Below, piece by piece: positions 6,051 to 12,820 of a stretch of DNA of 12,895 nucleotides. The stretch covers positions 1-12,895 of the forward strand of contig NZ_CALKTQ010000313.1 in assembly GCF_937997465.1 (NCBI RefSeq), given 5' to 3'. The notes under the pieces were generated by a model that made no database searches, was not told where the DNA came from, and saw only the letters and a list, made by a program, of their open reading frames with translations. Position 1 is the stretch's first letter. Every line of letters starts with the position of its first letter. The translations under genes were made by a program, and so were the position numbers. The DNA is from an uncultured Campylobacter sp. GTDB taxonomy: Bacteria; Campylobacterota; Campylobacteria; Campylobacterales; Campylobacteraceae.

Positions 6051-7550
6051 ATGAAGATAAAGTTTCTCGCCTCTGCGGCGGTAATAAGCGCGATGTTTTG
6101 CGCAAACGCGCTAGCTTGCACGACTATTTTGGTTGGAGAAGGAGCCTCTGACGACGGCTCGATGCTGATAGCAAGGAGTGCCGATAGCAAGGCGATAAAG
6201 GCGCAGGTATTTTTGATACATCCAAAAAAATCCAATCAAAAAGGCGTCCATAGCTCAAAGGCGCATGACGGGGCAAATGATTTTACCTATCCACTGCCAA
6301 AAGAGGGCATGAGGTATACGACGATAGCAAACTCCCACACCAAGCTTCACGGCGCTGTCGGCTACAATGACGCGGGCGTGGGCATCAGCGGCACCGAGAC
6401 CATCTACGCTAAAGACGAACTGCTAAAAATCGATCCGTATAACGAAGCGACGGGCATCACGGAGGATGATATCCCCGACGTCTTGCTGCCTAGGATGAAA
6501 AGCGCAGCCGAGGGCGTGAAGCTACTCGGCGAGATCGTAGAAACTACGGGTGCGGGAGAGGGTTTTGGCGTAGTGTTTGTTGATAAAAACGAGCTTTGGT
6601 ACTTTGAAACGGGCACTGGTCATCACTGGATGGCGGTTAAACTACCAAAAGACGAGTACTTCGTCTCCGCAAACCAAGGTAGACTACAAAACTACAAAGA
6701 AAACGATCCAAATTTCATGGGATCGAAAAATTTAATCAAATTTACCCAAGATAACGGCGCCTACGACCCGGCAAAAGACGGCGAATTTCAGTTTACGAAA
6801 GCCTACACCAGAGATGACGAGAGAGATATGACCTACAACTATCCGCGCGTTTGCTGGGTGCAGCAGATGTTTAACCCGGAGCTAAAAGATAAGCAGACTC
6901 TGAGCGGCGGCAACTATCCGGTATTTTTAAAACCGGCTAAAAAGCTAAGCGTGCAGGATCTAAAAAACGCTCTTAGATCCCACTATGACGGTACTGCGTA
7001 CGATAACTACGCGAGCAAAGACGAAAATCAAAAAAATATCTACCGCGCCGTGAGCGTCTTTAGAACCTACGAGTCGCACGTCATGCAGGTGCGCCCGTGG
7101 CTACCGCAAGAGATCGGCAGAGTGACCTACGTGGCGCTTGGTATGTCGGAGCTTGGCGTTTATTTGCCGTATTATTATGGCCTCGATAAATTTATCGACG
7201 GCTACGACAAGGGCTCATATAAGGCCGATGACGAGTCGATTTATTGGACGTATAGAAAGCTGCAAACTCTCGTGATGATGGATTACGATAAGTATTCGCC
7301 GGTCGTAAAAAAGGCATACAAGGAGTTTGAGGACGCGCTCGCGGTCAAACAGGCCAAATTTGAAGACAAATACGTCAAACTCTACAAAAAAGACAAAGCC
7401 AAAGCGAACAAGCTGCTAAACGAATTTTCGATAAATATGATGAAGGAAGCCAAGGCTCTAACGCAAAATTTGACGAACGAAATCTTTACGATGCTAACTG
7501 ATGACACCGACGCCAAGCTAAAATCGCTAAATAAAGGCAAAAAAGACTAG
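6051..7550 (+). CDS. Secreted C69-family dipeptidase
   Basis: A 499-residue N-terminal-nucleophile hydrolase of the PepD/C69 family, which splits dipeptides with broad specificity. The first 22 residues form a Sec signal peptide (M-K-I-K-F, hydrophobic core, then A-N-A-L-A). Cleavage after A-L-A would leave C23 as the first residue in C-T-T-I-L-V-G, the expected catalytic cysteine. Family-typical segments follow: G-S-M-L-I-A-R-S-A-D-S (36-46), the Y-N-D-A-G-V-G-I-S-G-T-E-T region, F-G-V-V-F-V-D-K-N-E-L-W-Y-F-E-T-G-T-G-H-H-W-M-A-V and Y-F-V-S-A-N-Q-G-R-L. The C-terminus is Lys-rich. The site of action should be the periplasm. The ATG has AAGGAG five bases upstream and its own promoter, divergent from rpmI. 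A lipoprotein reading is unlikely because the -3 position is Ala, not Leu or Val. Confidence 0.93.
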   Translation: MKIKFLASAAVISAMFCANALACTTILVGEGASDDGSMLIARSADSKAIKAQVFLIHPKKSNQKGVHSSKAHDGANDFTYPLPKEGMRYTTIANSHTKLHGAVGYNDAGVGISGTETIYAKDELLKIDPYNEATGITEDDIPDVLLPRMKSAAEGVKLLGEIVETTGAGEGFGVVFVDKNELWYFETGTGHHWMAVKLPKDEYFVSANQGRLQNYKENDPNFMGSKNLIKFTQDNGAYDPAKDGEFQFTKAYTRDDERDMTYNYPRVCWVQQMFNPELKDKQTLSGGNYPVFLKPAKKLSVQDLKNALRSHYDGTAYDNYASKDENQKNIYRAVSVFRTYESHVMQVRPWLPQEIGRVTYVALGMSELGVYLPYYYGLDKFIDGYDKGSYKADDESIYWTYRKLQTLVMMDYDKYSPVVKKAYKEFEDALAVKQAKFEDKYVKLYKKDKAKANKLLNEFSINMMKEAKALTQNLTNEIFTMLTDDTDAKLKSLNKGKKD

Positions 7551-7553
7551 GCA

Positions 7554-7590
7554 AGCTAAGAGGCGGGCTGCGGCCTGCCTCAAATTAGCT
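7554..7590 (+). terminator. Hairpin after the dipeptidase gene
   Basis: AGCTAA (7554-7559) pairs with TTAGCT (7585-7590). Directly inside, nine further pairs (one G-U) run from GAGGCGGGC (7560-7568) to the segment ending GCCTC (7573-7581), around a 4-base loop. The stop codon ends 4 bases before the stem. There is no immediate T run; T-rich sequence begins about 20 bases later. It is a likely 3'-end structure, but not a textbook terminator. Confidence 0.55.
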
Positions 7591-7632
7591 GGAATTTGAT
7601 AAAAACTTCTTGATTTATTTTTTAAAAATCTT

Positions 7633-7638
7633 TATAAT
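7633..7638 (+). promoter_or_regulatory. Candidate distal promoter of metE
   Basis: TATAAT follows a T- and A-rich stretch (7609-7632). Transcription would start near 7645, about 360 bases before the metE start. Weaker TATAAA words at 7778-7783 and 7884-7889 could act as nearer promoters, so the true 5' end is uncertain. Confidence 0.55.
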
Positions 7639-7644
7639 ACGGCT

Positions 7645-8007
7645 CAAATTTGACCCCAAAAGGATGAGCTTAATGCCTTGCCCCATGCCTGAGACTCTTT
7701 AATCTTAGCAAAAAAACTGCAAACGACTTTAAAAAAACAGTCAAATTTTTAAATAATTTCACGTTTTTAAACATTAATATAAATTTATTTCTATCGCCGC
7801 GAAGGGTGCATTGCAACTGCATTTTTAAAAATAAAGCGAGGCAGTGTTTGAAATTCGGGCGAAATTTGTTTAGTAGAGTTTTTTATAAATTTTATTTTAG
7901 TTTGAGAAAATCGGGTTGCCACCCGCCGTTTCTAAGCCAGCTCTTTTGAGCGACTTTGAATGAGCTTAAAATTTAAAAATAAAAAATCAAAATTTAAAGG
8001 AATCAAA
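7645..8007 (+). promoter_or_regulatory. Long metE leader with alternative hairpins
   Basis: These 363 bases contain no full gene. In order they hold a 9-codon reading frame (7673-7702), an A-rich stretch, and a small hairpin TGCA-(7)-TGCA (7807-7821) followed by five T. The right arm of that hairpin, ACTGC (7816-7820, with the loop end), can instead pair with GCAGT (7841-7845) and would then enclose the palindrome ATTTTTAAAAAT (7821-7832) containing the T run. Further on are a hairpin CGGGT-TGCC-ACCCG (7912-7925) and GCTC-TTTT-GAGC (7940-7951). I compared this by eye with SAM, cobalamin and TPP riboswitch core motifs and saw no match. Attenuation is an inference from the mutually exclusive folds. 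Confidence 0.35.
7673..7702 (+). CDS. Candidate Met/Cys leader peptide upstream of metE
   Basis: ATG at 7673 opens the peptide M-P-C-P-M-P-E-T-L, ending in TAA at 7700-7702. AAGGA (7660-7664) stands 8 bases before it. An in-frame ATG at 7664 would give M-S-L-M-P-C-P-M-P-E-T-L, but it overlaps the ribosome site. Met, Cys and three prolines in nine residues, directly after a consensus -10 box and ahead of the methionine synthase gene, suggest a leader peptide that senses methionine or cysteine supply. The frame is so short that chance cannot be excluded. Confidence 0.3.
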   Translation: MPCPMPETL

Positions 8008-10281
8008 ATGATAAAAAGTTATGTTACGGGTTTCCCGCGAATCGGAGAAAAAAGAGAGCTAAAGCGCGCGCTTGAGGGTCTTTGGGCCGGCAAAGAGGGC
8101 TTTAGCGAGGAGAACTTGCTAAGCGTCGCTAAAACGCTAAAAAACAGGCACTGGCAATACCAAAAAGACGCCGAAATCTCGGCTATCAGCGTAAATGATT
8201 TTTCGTTTTACGATTTGATGCTTGATAGCATCGTCGCGTTTGGCGCCGTACCGCCTAGATTTGCAAATTTGAGCGGACGAGAGCAGTATTTTGCCTGCGC
8301 GCGCGGTAACAAAACCGGCGTAGCGATGGAGATGACGAAGTGGTTTAACACAAACTACCACTACATCGTGCCTGAGCTTAGCGCCGAGACGTCGTTTAAG
8401 CTTGATGCATCAAAAATCCTTGCCGAATACGAAGAGGCAAAGGCTGCGGGCGTAAAAGGCAAGGTAAATTTGATCGGCCCTATCACGTTTTTGGCGCTTT
8501 CAAAGACCACTGACGGCAGCTGCCCGTTTAAAAAACTAAACGCTCTAGTCGCAGAGTACAAAAAGCTACTTGAGCTACTTTCGACGCTTGACGATGAGAT
8601 TTTGGTGCAGTTTGACGAGCCGATTTTTGCGACCGATAAAAACGAAGATATCCTGCTTAGCGTCATCGGTAAGGTGTATAACGAGCTAGCCGAAGCCTCA
8701 AACAACGTCAAAATCGTATTTATGACGTATTTCGAACACGCATTAAAAGCGGTCGCCGAGGTAGCAAAAACTAAAATTTACGGTATCGGACTTGATTTCG
8801 TTCACGGCAAAAGAAATTTCGAAGCGCTTGAAACTATCAAAAACAGCCATTTAACGCTATTTGCTGGCGTCATCGACGGACGAAATATCTGGAAAAGCAA
8901 CATCGACGAAAAGGTAAATTTAGTCCGCGAGATCGGCGAAAAAATCGGTGGCAAAGATTTCTACGTCGGACCTAGCTGCTCGCTGCTTCACGTGCCATAT
9001 ACCCTAAAATACGAAGAAAAACTAAACTCCGAGGTCAAAAGCTGGCTGAGCTTTGCCGTAGAAAAACTAGACGAGATCAAAATCATAACCAAACTAGCCA
9101 ACGGCGTAGCGCTAAATGCGGCGGAGAGCAAAATTTACGAAGAGAACAAAGCTGCGGTTAAAACGCGCGCGACGTCAAATTTGATTCACTCGTCAAGTGT
9201 GCAAAACCGCGTGAAAAATCTAGTCAAATTTGAGCGCGAAGATAAATTTGAAGATCGCATCAAAATCCAACGCGAAAGCCTAAACTACGGCATCCTACCA
9301 ACTACGACGATAGGTAGCTTCCCGCAAACCGTCGAGCTAAGAGTGCTTCGCCAAAACTTCAAAAAAGGCGAGATCGACGCGAGCGCGTATGAAGCCGGTA
9401 TCAAAAAATACATCGACGACTGCGTCAAATTTCAAGAAGATATCGACCTAGACGTACTAGTCCACGGCGAGCCTGAGCGTAACGACATGGTCGAGTATTT
9501 CGGCGAGCAGATCGAAGGGTATGCCTTTAGCGAGAACGGCTGGGTGCAAAGCTACGGTAGCCGCTGCGTGAAACCGCCTCTACTTTTTGGCGACGTGAGT
9601 CGCCCAAAAGCGATGACCGTCGAGTGGATGAAATACGCACAAAGCCGCACTAACCGCATAATGAAGGGCATGCTAACGGGTCCTGTAACCATGCTAAACT
9701 GGAGCTTTGTGCGTGACGACCTGCCTCGCAGCGAAGTGGCCAAGCAGCTTGCGCTTTGCATATTTGACGAGATCGCAGACCTGCAAGACGCCGGCATCCG
9801 CATCATCCAAGTGGACGAAGCTGCGTTTAAAGAGGGTTATCCGCTACGCGCCGAAAACATCCCTGCGTACGAGAAATTTGCGGTTGATTGCTTTAAGCTC
9901 TCCGTTAGCTCCGCCGAGCCTAAAACGCAGATCCACACGCATATGTGCTACTCCGAGTTTAACGACATCATTAAGACGATCGAGGCGATGGACGCCGACG
10001 TCATCAGCATCGAGACCGCTCGCAGCGGCAACGAACTGCTAAAGATATTTAAATCTGTTGGATACAAACAAGAAGTCGGCCCTGGCGTCTACGACATCCA
10101 CAGCCCGCGGGTTCCTAGCACCGACGAGATCGTGCACCAGATCCGCGCACTGCTCGAGGTTCTGCCAAAAGAACAGCTCTGGATCAACCCCGACTGCGGC
10201 CTAAAAACGCGTAAATGGGAAGAGGTCGAGCCGAGCCTAAAAAATATGGTCGAAGCCGTCAAAATCGTAAGAAATTCATAA
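8008..10281 (+). CDS. metE: Cobalamin-independent methionine synthase
   Basis: A 757-residue enzyme (5-methyltetrahydropteroyltriglutamate-homocysteine methyltransferase) of normal MetE length. It makes methionine in the cytoplasm by moving the methyl group of methyl-tetrahydrofolate polyglutamate onto homocysteine. The N-terminal folate domain starts with V-T-G-F-P-R-I-G-E-K-R-E-L-K; the C-terminal catalytic domain opens with L-P-T-T-T-I-G-S-F-P-Q-T. Zinc ligands are visible as H645 and C647 (H-T-H-M-C), E669 and C730 (N-P-D-C-G-L-K-T-R), offset by a constant four residues from those I recall for E. coli MetE. The frame extends upstream to an ATG at 7960, but the ATG at 8008 has AAAGGA with a 6-base spacer and matches the family N-terminus. 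A MetF-like gene follows in the same direction. Confidence 0.98.
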   Translation: MIKSYVTGFPRIGEKRELKRALEGLWAGKEGFSEENLLSVAKTLKNRHWQYQKDAEISAISVNDFSFYDLMLDSIVAFGAVPPRFANLSGREQYFACARGNKTGVAMEMTKWFNTNYHYIVPELSAETSFKLDASKILAEYEEAKAAGVKGKVNLIGPITFLALSKTTDGSCPFKKLNALVAEYKKLLELLSTLDDEILVQFDEPIFATDKNEDILLSVIGKVYNELAEASNNVKIVFMTYFEHALKAVAEVAKTKIYGIGLDFVHGKRNFEALETIKNSHLTLFAGVIDGRNIWKSNIDEKVNLVREIGEKIGGKDFYVGPSCSLLHVPYTLKYEEKLNSEVKSWLSFAVEKLDEIKIITKLANGVALNAAESKIYEENKAAVKTRATSNLIHSSSVQNRVKNLVKFEREDKFEDRIKIQRESLNYGILPTTTIGSFPQTVELRVLRQNFKKGEIDASAYEAGIKKYIDDCVKFQEDIDLDVLVHGEPERNDMVEYFGEQIEGYAFSENGWVQSYGSRCVKPPLLFGDVSRPKAMTVEWMKYAQSRTNRIMKGMLTGPVTMLNWSFVRDDLPRSEVAKQLALCIFDEIADLQDAGIRIIQVDEAAFKEGYPLRAENIPAYEKFAVDCFKLSVSSAEPKTQIHTHMCYSEFNDIIKTIEAMDADVISIETARSGNELLKIFKSVGYKQEVGPGVYDIHSPRVPSTDEIVHQIRALLEVLPKEQLWINPDCGLKTRKWEEVEPSLKNMVEAVKIVRNS

Positions 10282-10308
10282 TTTAGCCGCTTGCGACTCG
10301 GCTAAATT
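10280..10308 (+). terminator. Hairpin overlapping the metE stop codon
   Basis: AATTTAGCCG (10280-10289) pairs perfectly with CGGCTAAATT (10299-10308) around a 9-base loop; the left arm includes the last two bases of the metE TAA. No T run follows (next bases TGCCGCTTTTGCC). It may be a partial terminator or a 3'-end stabilising structure between metE and the downstream gene. Confidence 0.5.
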
Positions 10309-10505
10309 TGCCGCTTTTGCCGCTTAAATTTGCGGTGAGAGCGGCTTTGCCCGCTAAATTTTGAGCTCAGGTTTAAAACCGGCTCAAATTTGACGCGGGT
10401 CAAATTTGTCGGTCGCGGCGAATAATTTATCCTGCGCACGCGCCGCCACGGCATAAATTTGACCGCAAACGGCGCGGTTTTCTACATTTTAAATTTGGAA
10501 ATTTC
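10309..10505 (+). repeat. Hairpin-rich metE-metF spacer built on AAATTTG words
   Basis: Several stems follow each other. AGCGG/CCGCT lies near 10340-10355. TTTGAGC (10360-10366) pairs with GCTCAAA (10382-10388), with an inner GGTT/AACC stem. A long, nearly perfect stem joins GTCGCGGCG with CGCCGCCAC (within about 10411-10449). The palindromic word AAATTTG or CAAATTTG recurs about seven times. The 15-base word CGGCTCAAATTTGAC at 10380-10394 also occurs at 7640-7654, just before the metE leader. No gene is seen. Confidence 0.5.
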
Positions 10506-11387
10506 ATGCTAAAAGAAAAAATTTTAAACAAAGAAAAGGGGCTCGTACTCTACGGACTAACGCCGCCCAAGGCCGAATTTGACGAGGCTAAGCTGCGCGA
10601 CATCTCGGATCGCTGGACGGGCAGGATAGAGAGCATAAACGCCGACGGGCTCGTACTTTACGAGGTGCAAGACGAGAGCGAACGAAACGATAGCGAGCGG
10701 ACATTTGAGTTCAGCGGCACGCTAAGTCCCGAAATCTATTACCGCGACTACCTAAACGTCTCGACTCCAAGCATCTTTTACCGCGTGGCTAGCGGCTACG
10801 ACGAGGGCGCATTTCGCGCGGCGATTGCGGCTCAAAGCTCAAAATTAAACGTACTCGTCGGAGCTACGTCTAGCTCGCAAAAAGTTCGGTTAAATTTGGC
10901 TCGCGCGTACGAGATTGCGGGCGAATTTGAAAATTTAGCCGTCGGCGGCGTGTGTATCGCCGAGCGTCATGCCAAAAAGGGTGATGAGGCGCAAAGGATG
11001 CGTGAAAAGATCGCGGCTGGGGCGAAGTTTTTCATCTCGCAGGCCATTTTTGACGCACAGATGACGCGTAAATTTTTAGAGGACTGCGCCGCCGCGAAAA
11101 TAACCGAGCCGATATTTCTCACGTTTTCAACAGCGGGCAACCCAAAAACGCTAGAGTTTATCAAATGGCTGGGCGTTAGCGTGCCTAGCGCGGTTGAGGC
11201 GCGTCTAAACGCTAGCGAGGACTATCTGGCGCAAAGTTGCGAGATAATCAAAGAAATTTGGCGCGAGCTAAAGAAATTCGGCGACGAAAACGGGCTAAAT
11301 TTGAGCGCAAACATCGAAAGCGTAATGGCTAAGCGCGCCGAGATCGAGGCGAGCCTAGAGCTAGCTCGCGAGTTTAGGCTGCTTTAA
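10506..11387 (+). CDS. Non-canonical methylenetetrahydrofolate-reductase-like protein (MetF superfamily)
   Basis: A 293-residue protein with the MTHFR TIM-barrel outline. It has L-Y-G-L-T-P-P-K (15-22) at the place of the classical F-E-F-F-P-P, G-L-V-L-Y-E-V-Q-D-E (48-57), L-V-G-A-T-S-S-S-Q (117-125), G-G-V-C-I-A-E-R-H-A-K-K-G-D-E (147-161) and F-F-I-S-Q-A-I-F-D (175-183). Compared with my memory of E. coli MetF, the catalytic Glu28 position is Gly17, and the R-G-D segment carrying Asp120 near the flavin is replaced by the A-T-S-S-S stretch. It therefore belongs to an MTHFR-like branch whose cofactor use is open. Position after metE suggests a role in supplying methyl-tetrahydrofolate. The ATG has only a weak ribosome site (GGAA). 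MetF function is likely but not proven. Confidence 0.8.
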   Translation: MLKEKILNKEKGLVLYGLTPPKAEFDEAKLRDISDRWTGRIESINADGLVLYEVQDESERNDSERTFEFSGTLSPEIYYRDYLNVSTPSIFYRVASGYDEGAFRAAIAAQSSKLNVLVGATSSSQKVRLNLARAYEIAGEFENLAVGGVCIAERHAKKGDEAQRMREKIAAGAKFFISQAIFDAQMTRKFLEDCAAAKITEPIFLTFSTAGNPKTLEFIKWLGVSVPSAVEARLNASEDYLAQSCEIIKEIWRELKKFGDENGLNLSANIESVMAKRAEIEASLELAREFRLL

Positions 11388-11761
11388 GGCGAGCGCGGCG
11401 GTAAATTCGAGCGACAAGCGCGCGAAATTTAGGCGTTAAGGTTGCGCCGCAAAGTAAATTTTGCCCTTGCGCAGGTTTGTTTAATTTTAGATGCTTTTGC
11501 CCAAATCCTAAATTTCCGTAAGGCGCTACATTTGAAAGAGTGAAATTTAAACGAAAAGGGACGGCAATCTCGAGAAAAAGGAGCACGGATCGTTTAAATT
11601 TGCAGACAATCGGAATGAAATAAAGCGGCGGACGGATTAAATTTAAGCAAAAAGTGCGAGATAAAAAAGCGGCGTAAATTTAAGCGCGAGTGTGGGGTTA
11701 AAATCTAACCGCGCGGCCTGGATTTAATTGCCACACCGAAATTTAACCGTACCCGGCGGCT
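11388..11761. other. Intergenic region without a convincing gene
   Basis: These 374 bases show no credible reading frame on either strand; a 70-codon minus-strand frame (11374-11586) overlaps the end of the MetF-like gene and has no ribosome site or recognisable character. The sequence is rich in TAAATTTAA-type words set in GC-rich spacers. It contains a direct repeat (11622-11685) and a folded element. In the latter, GTGTGG (11690-11695) pairs with CCACAC (11731-11736) and, directly inside on the left, GGTTA (11696-11700) pairs with TAACC (11706-11710). No clear terminator after the MetF-like gene and no clear -10 box for the next gene were found. Confidence 0.55.
11622..11685 (+). repeat. 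Imperfect direct repeat AAAGCGGCG ... TAAATTTAAGC
   Basis: AAAGCGGCG (11622-11630), seven bases, then TAAATTTAAGC (11638-11648) recur as AAAGCGGCG (11666-11674) directly followed by TAAATTTAAGC (11675-11685). The two copies differ by a 7-base insertion or deletion. This may be remnants of a local duplication, or chance use of the genome's favoured word. Confidence 0.5.
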
Positions 11762-12820
11762 TTGGTTTGCGAGCTAACAAGCCGTAAAATAAGCCACCAA
11801 ACGCGTAAAGAAGTTAAAACGGAGACTTTATTTACCTTTATTTTTGTCGGCGCCATAGCCGTGCTTTTTGCGCTTCCTGCTGCTTCTAATCTTTTTGCGG
11901 TCTTAGGCGAAAAACCCGCCCAAAATTTAAGCGAGAACGCTCAAAGCTCAGCCAAAAGCGAGCTTTCGTCCGAGCTAAAAGAGCTAGAAAACGAGCGCGT
12001 AAATTTAGTAGCCGCCGTCAAAAAAGCAACTCTTATCGCCCTTGCGGTAGGCGTTTGCGTAGGCGCAGCTGCGGCGTATTTTTTAGACGCGATTTTCGGC
12101 GTGACGCTGGGCGCGATCTCATATGCTGCGACGACTGGCCTTTTGACTGCGTCTAAAAGGCGAGAATTTAGGGCAAATTTTAAACGTCAAATCATAGAAA
12201 ATATCGTAAAAAAGCACGGCCTTAGCTACGATAAAGACCGCGGGCTGGGGCTTGATGATTTTTTTACGATTTACGATTGCAGGGTCGATGAGTGGAGCAG
12301 CGAGGATCTGGTGGAGGGCGATATAGATGGCGTTAGCGTCAAATTTAGCGACTTTTACGCGGTTAAAAAGGTGAAAAAGAAAAACGGCACCGAGACGGTC
12401 GTGCAGTTTCAAGGCGTGCTTTTTAAGGCGGATTTTAATAAAAAGCTAAGCTCTATAACACAAATCGCGCACGTAAATTCGCGAAATTTAGCGATCTACG
12501 GGCAGAAGGCAAATATGGACGACACGAGATTTGAGGAGATATTTGACGTCTATGCGACCGATCAGATCGGCGCTAGATATGCGCTTAGCCCGGCGCTGAT
12601 GGAAAGATTTACTCAGCTTTGCCTAAGACTAGATGCACCCGTAAACGCCGTTTTTAAGGATAATCAAATATTTATCGCCGTAGAGACCTGGCGCGACGAC
12701 TTTGAGCCAGATATCCGCAAGTCCCTAATAAACAACGAAACCATGGCGCTTTACGAGAGCGAGATAGCAAGCTTTACTCAGATAGTAAAAGAGTTAAATT
12801 TAAACCGCAAAATTTGGTAA
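11762..12820 (+). CDS. DUF3137-type membrane protein of unknown function
   Basis: Up to 352 residues from the first possible start. Hydrophobic segments lie at about 23-48, 90-108 and 109-130, with a charged, possibly coiled stretch at 65-85 between them. The soluble C-terminal two thirds resembles the DUF3137 family as I remember it: F-Q-G-V-L-F-K-A-D-F-N-K-K, then F-E-E-I-F-D-V-Y-A-T-D-Q-I-G-A-R-Y-A-L-S-P-A-L-M-E-R-F, then I-F-I-A-V-E-T-W. No function is established that I can name. The start is uncertain: no ATG is present upstream in this frame, TTG at 11762 has a poor ribosome site, and the natural N-terminus by eye would be at the ACG codon 11819 (x-E-T-L-F-T-F-I-F-V-G). It appears to be a single gene, with no partner visible before the window ends. 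Confidence 0.75.
   Translation: MVCELTSRKISHQTRKEVKTETLFTFIFVGAIAVLFALPAASNLFAVLGEKPAQNLSENAQSSAKSELSSELKELENERVNLVAAVKKATLIALAVGVCVGAAAAYFLDAIFGVTLGAISYAATTGLLTASKRREFRANFKRQIIENIVKKHGLSYDKDRGLGLDDFFTIYDCRVDEWSSEDLVEGDIDGVSVKFSDFYAVKKVKKKNGTETVVQFQGVLFKADFNKKLSSITQIAHVNSRNLAIYGQKANMDDTRFEEIFDVYATDQIGARYALSPALMERFTQLCLRLDAPVNAVFKDNQIFIAVETWRDDFEPDIRKSLINNETMALYESEIASFTQIVKELNLNRKIW

Noticed and set aside
6114..6122. Lipoprotein signal at C23 of the dipeptidase
   Set aside because: The -3 and -2 residues are Ala and Leu, the wrong order for a lipobox, and C23 is the expected catalytic nucleophile.
7685..7710. CTGAGA-like word in the metE leader as a TPP riboswitch
   Set aside because: Only this short word matches; the other conserved TPP segments are absent and the gene is not a thiamine gene.
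7912..7925. GCCACC near a metE gene as a cobalamin riboswitch remnant
   Set aside because: The B12-box and core helices are not present; the bases are fully explained by a small CGGGT/ACCCG hairpin.
7960..8007. Longer metE start at 7960
   Set aside because: The added M-S-L-K-F-K-N-K-K stretch is AT-rich, not family-like, and the ribosome site fits the ATG at 8008.
7640..10394. 15-base repeat CGGCTCAAATTTGAC flanking metE as a mobile-element footprint
   Set aside because: Most of it is the genome's abundant TCAAATTTGA word. There are no terminal repeats, no transposase and no target duplication, and metE is a normal core gene.
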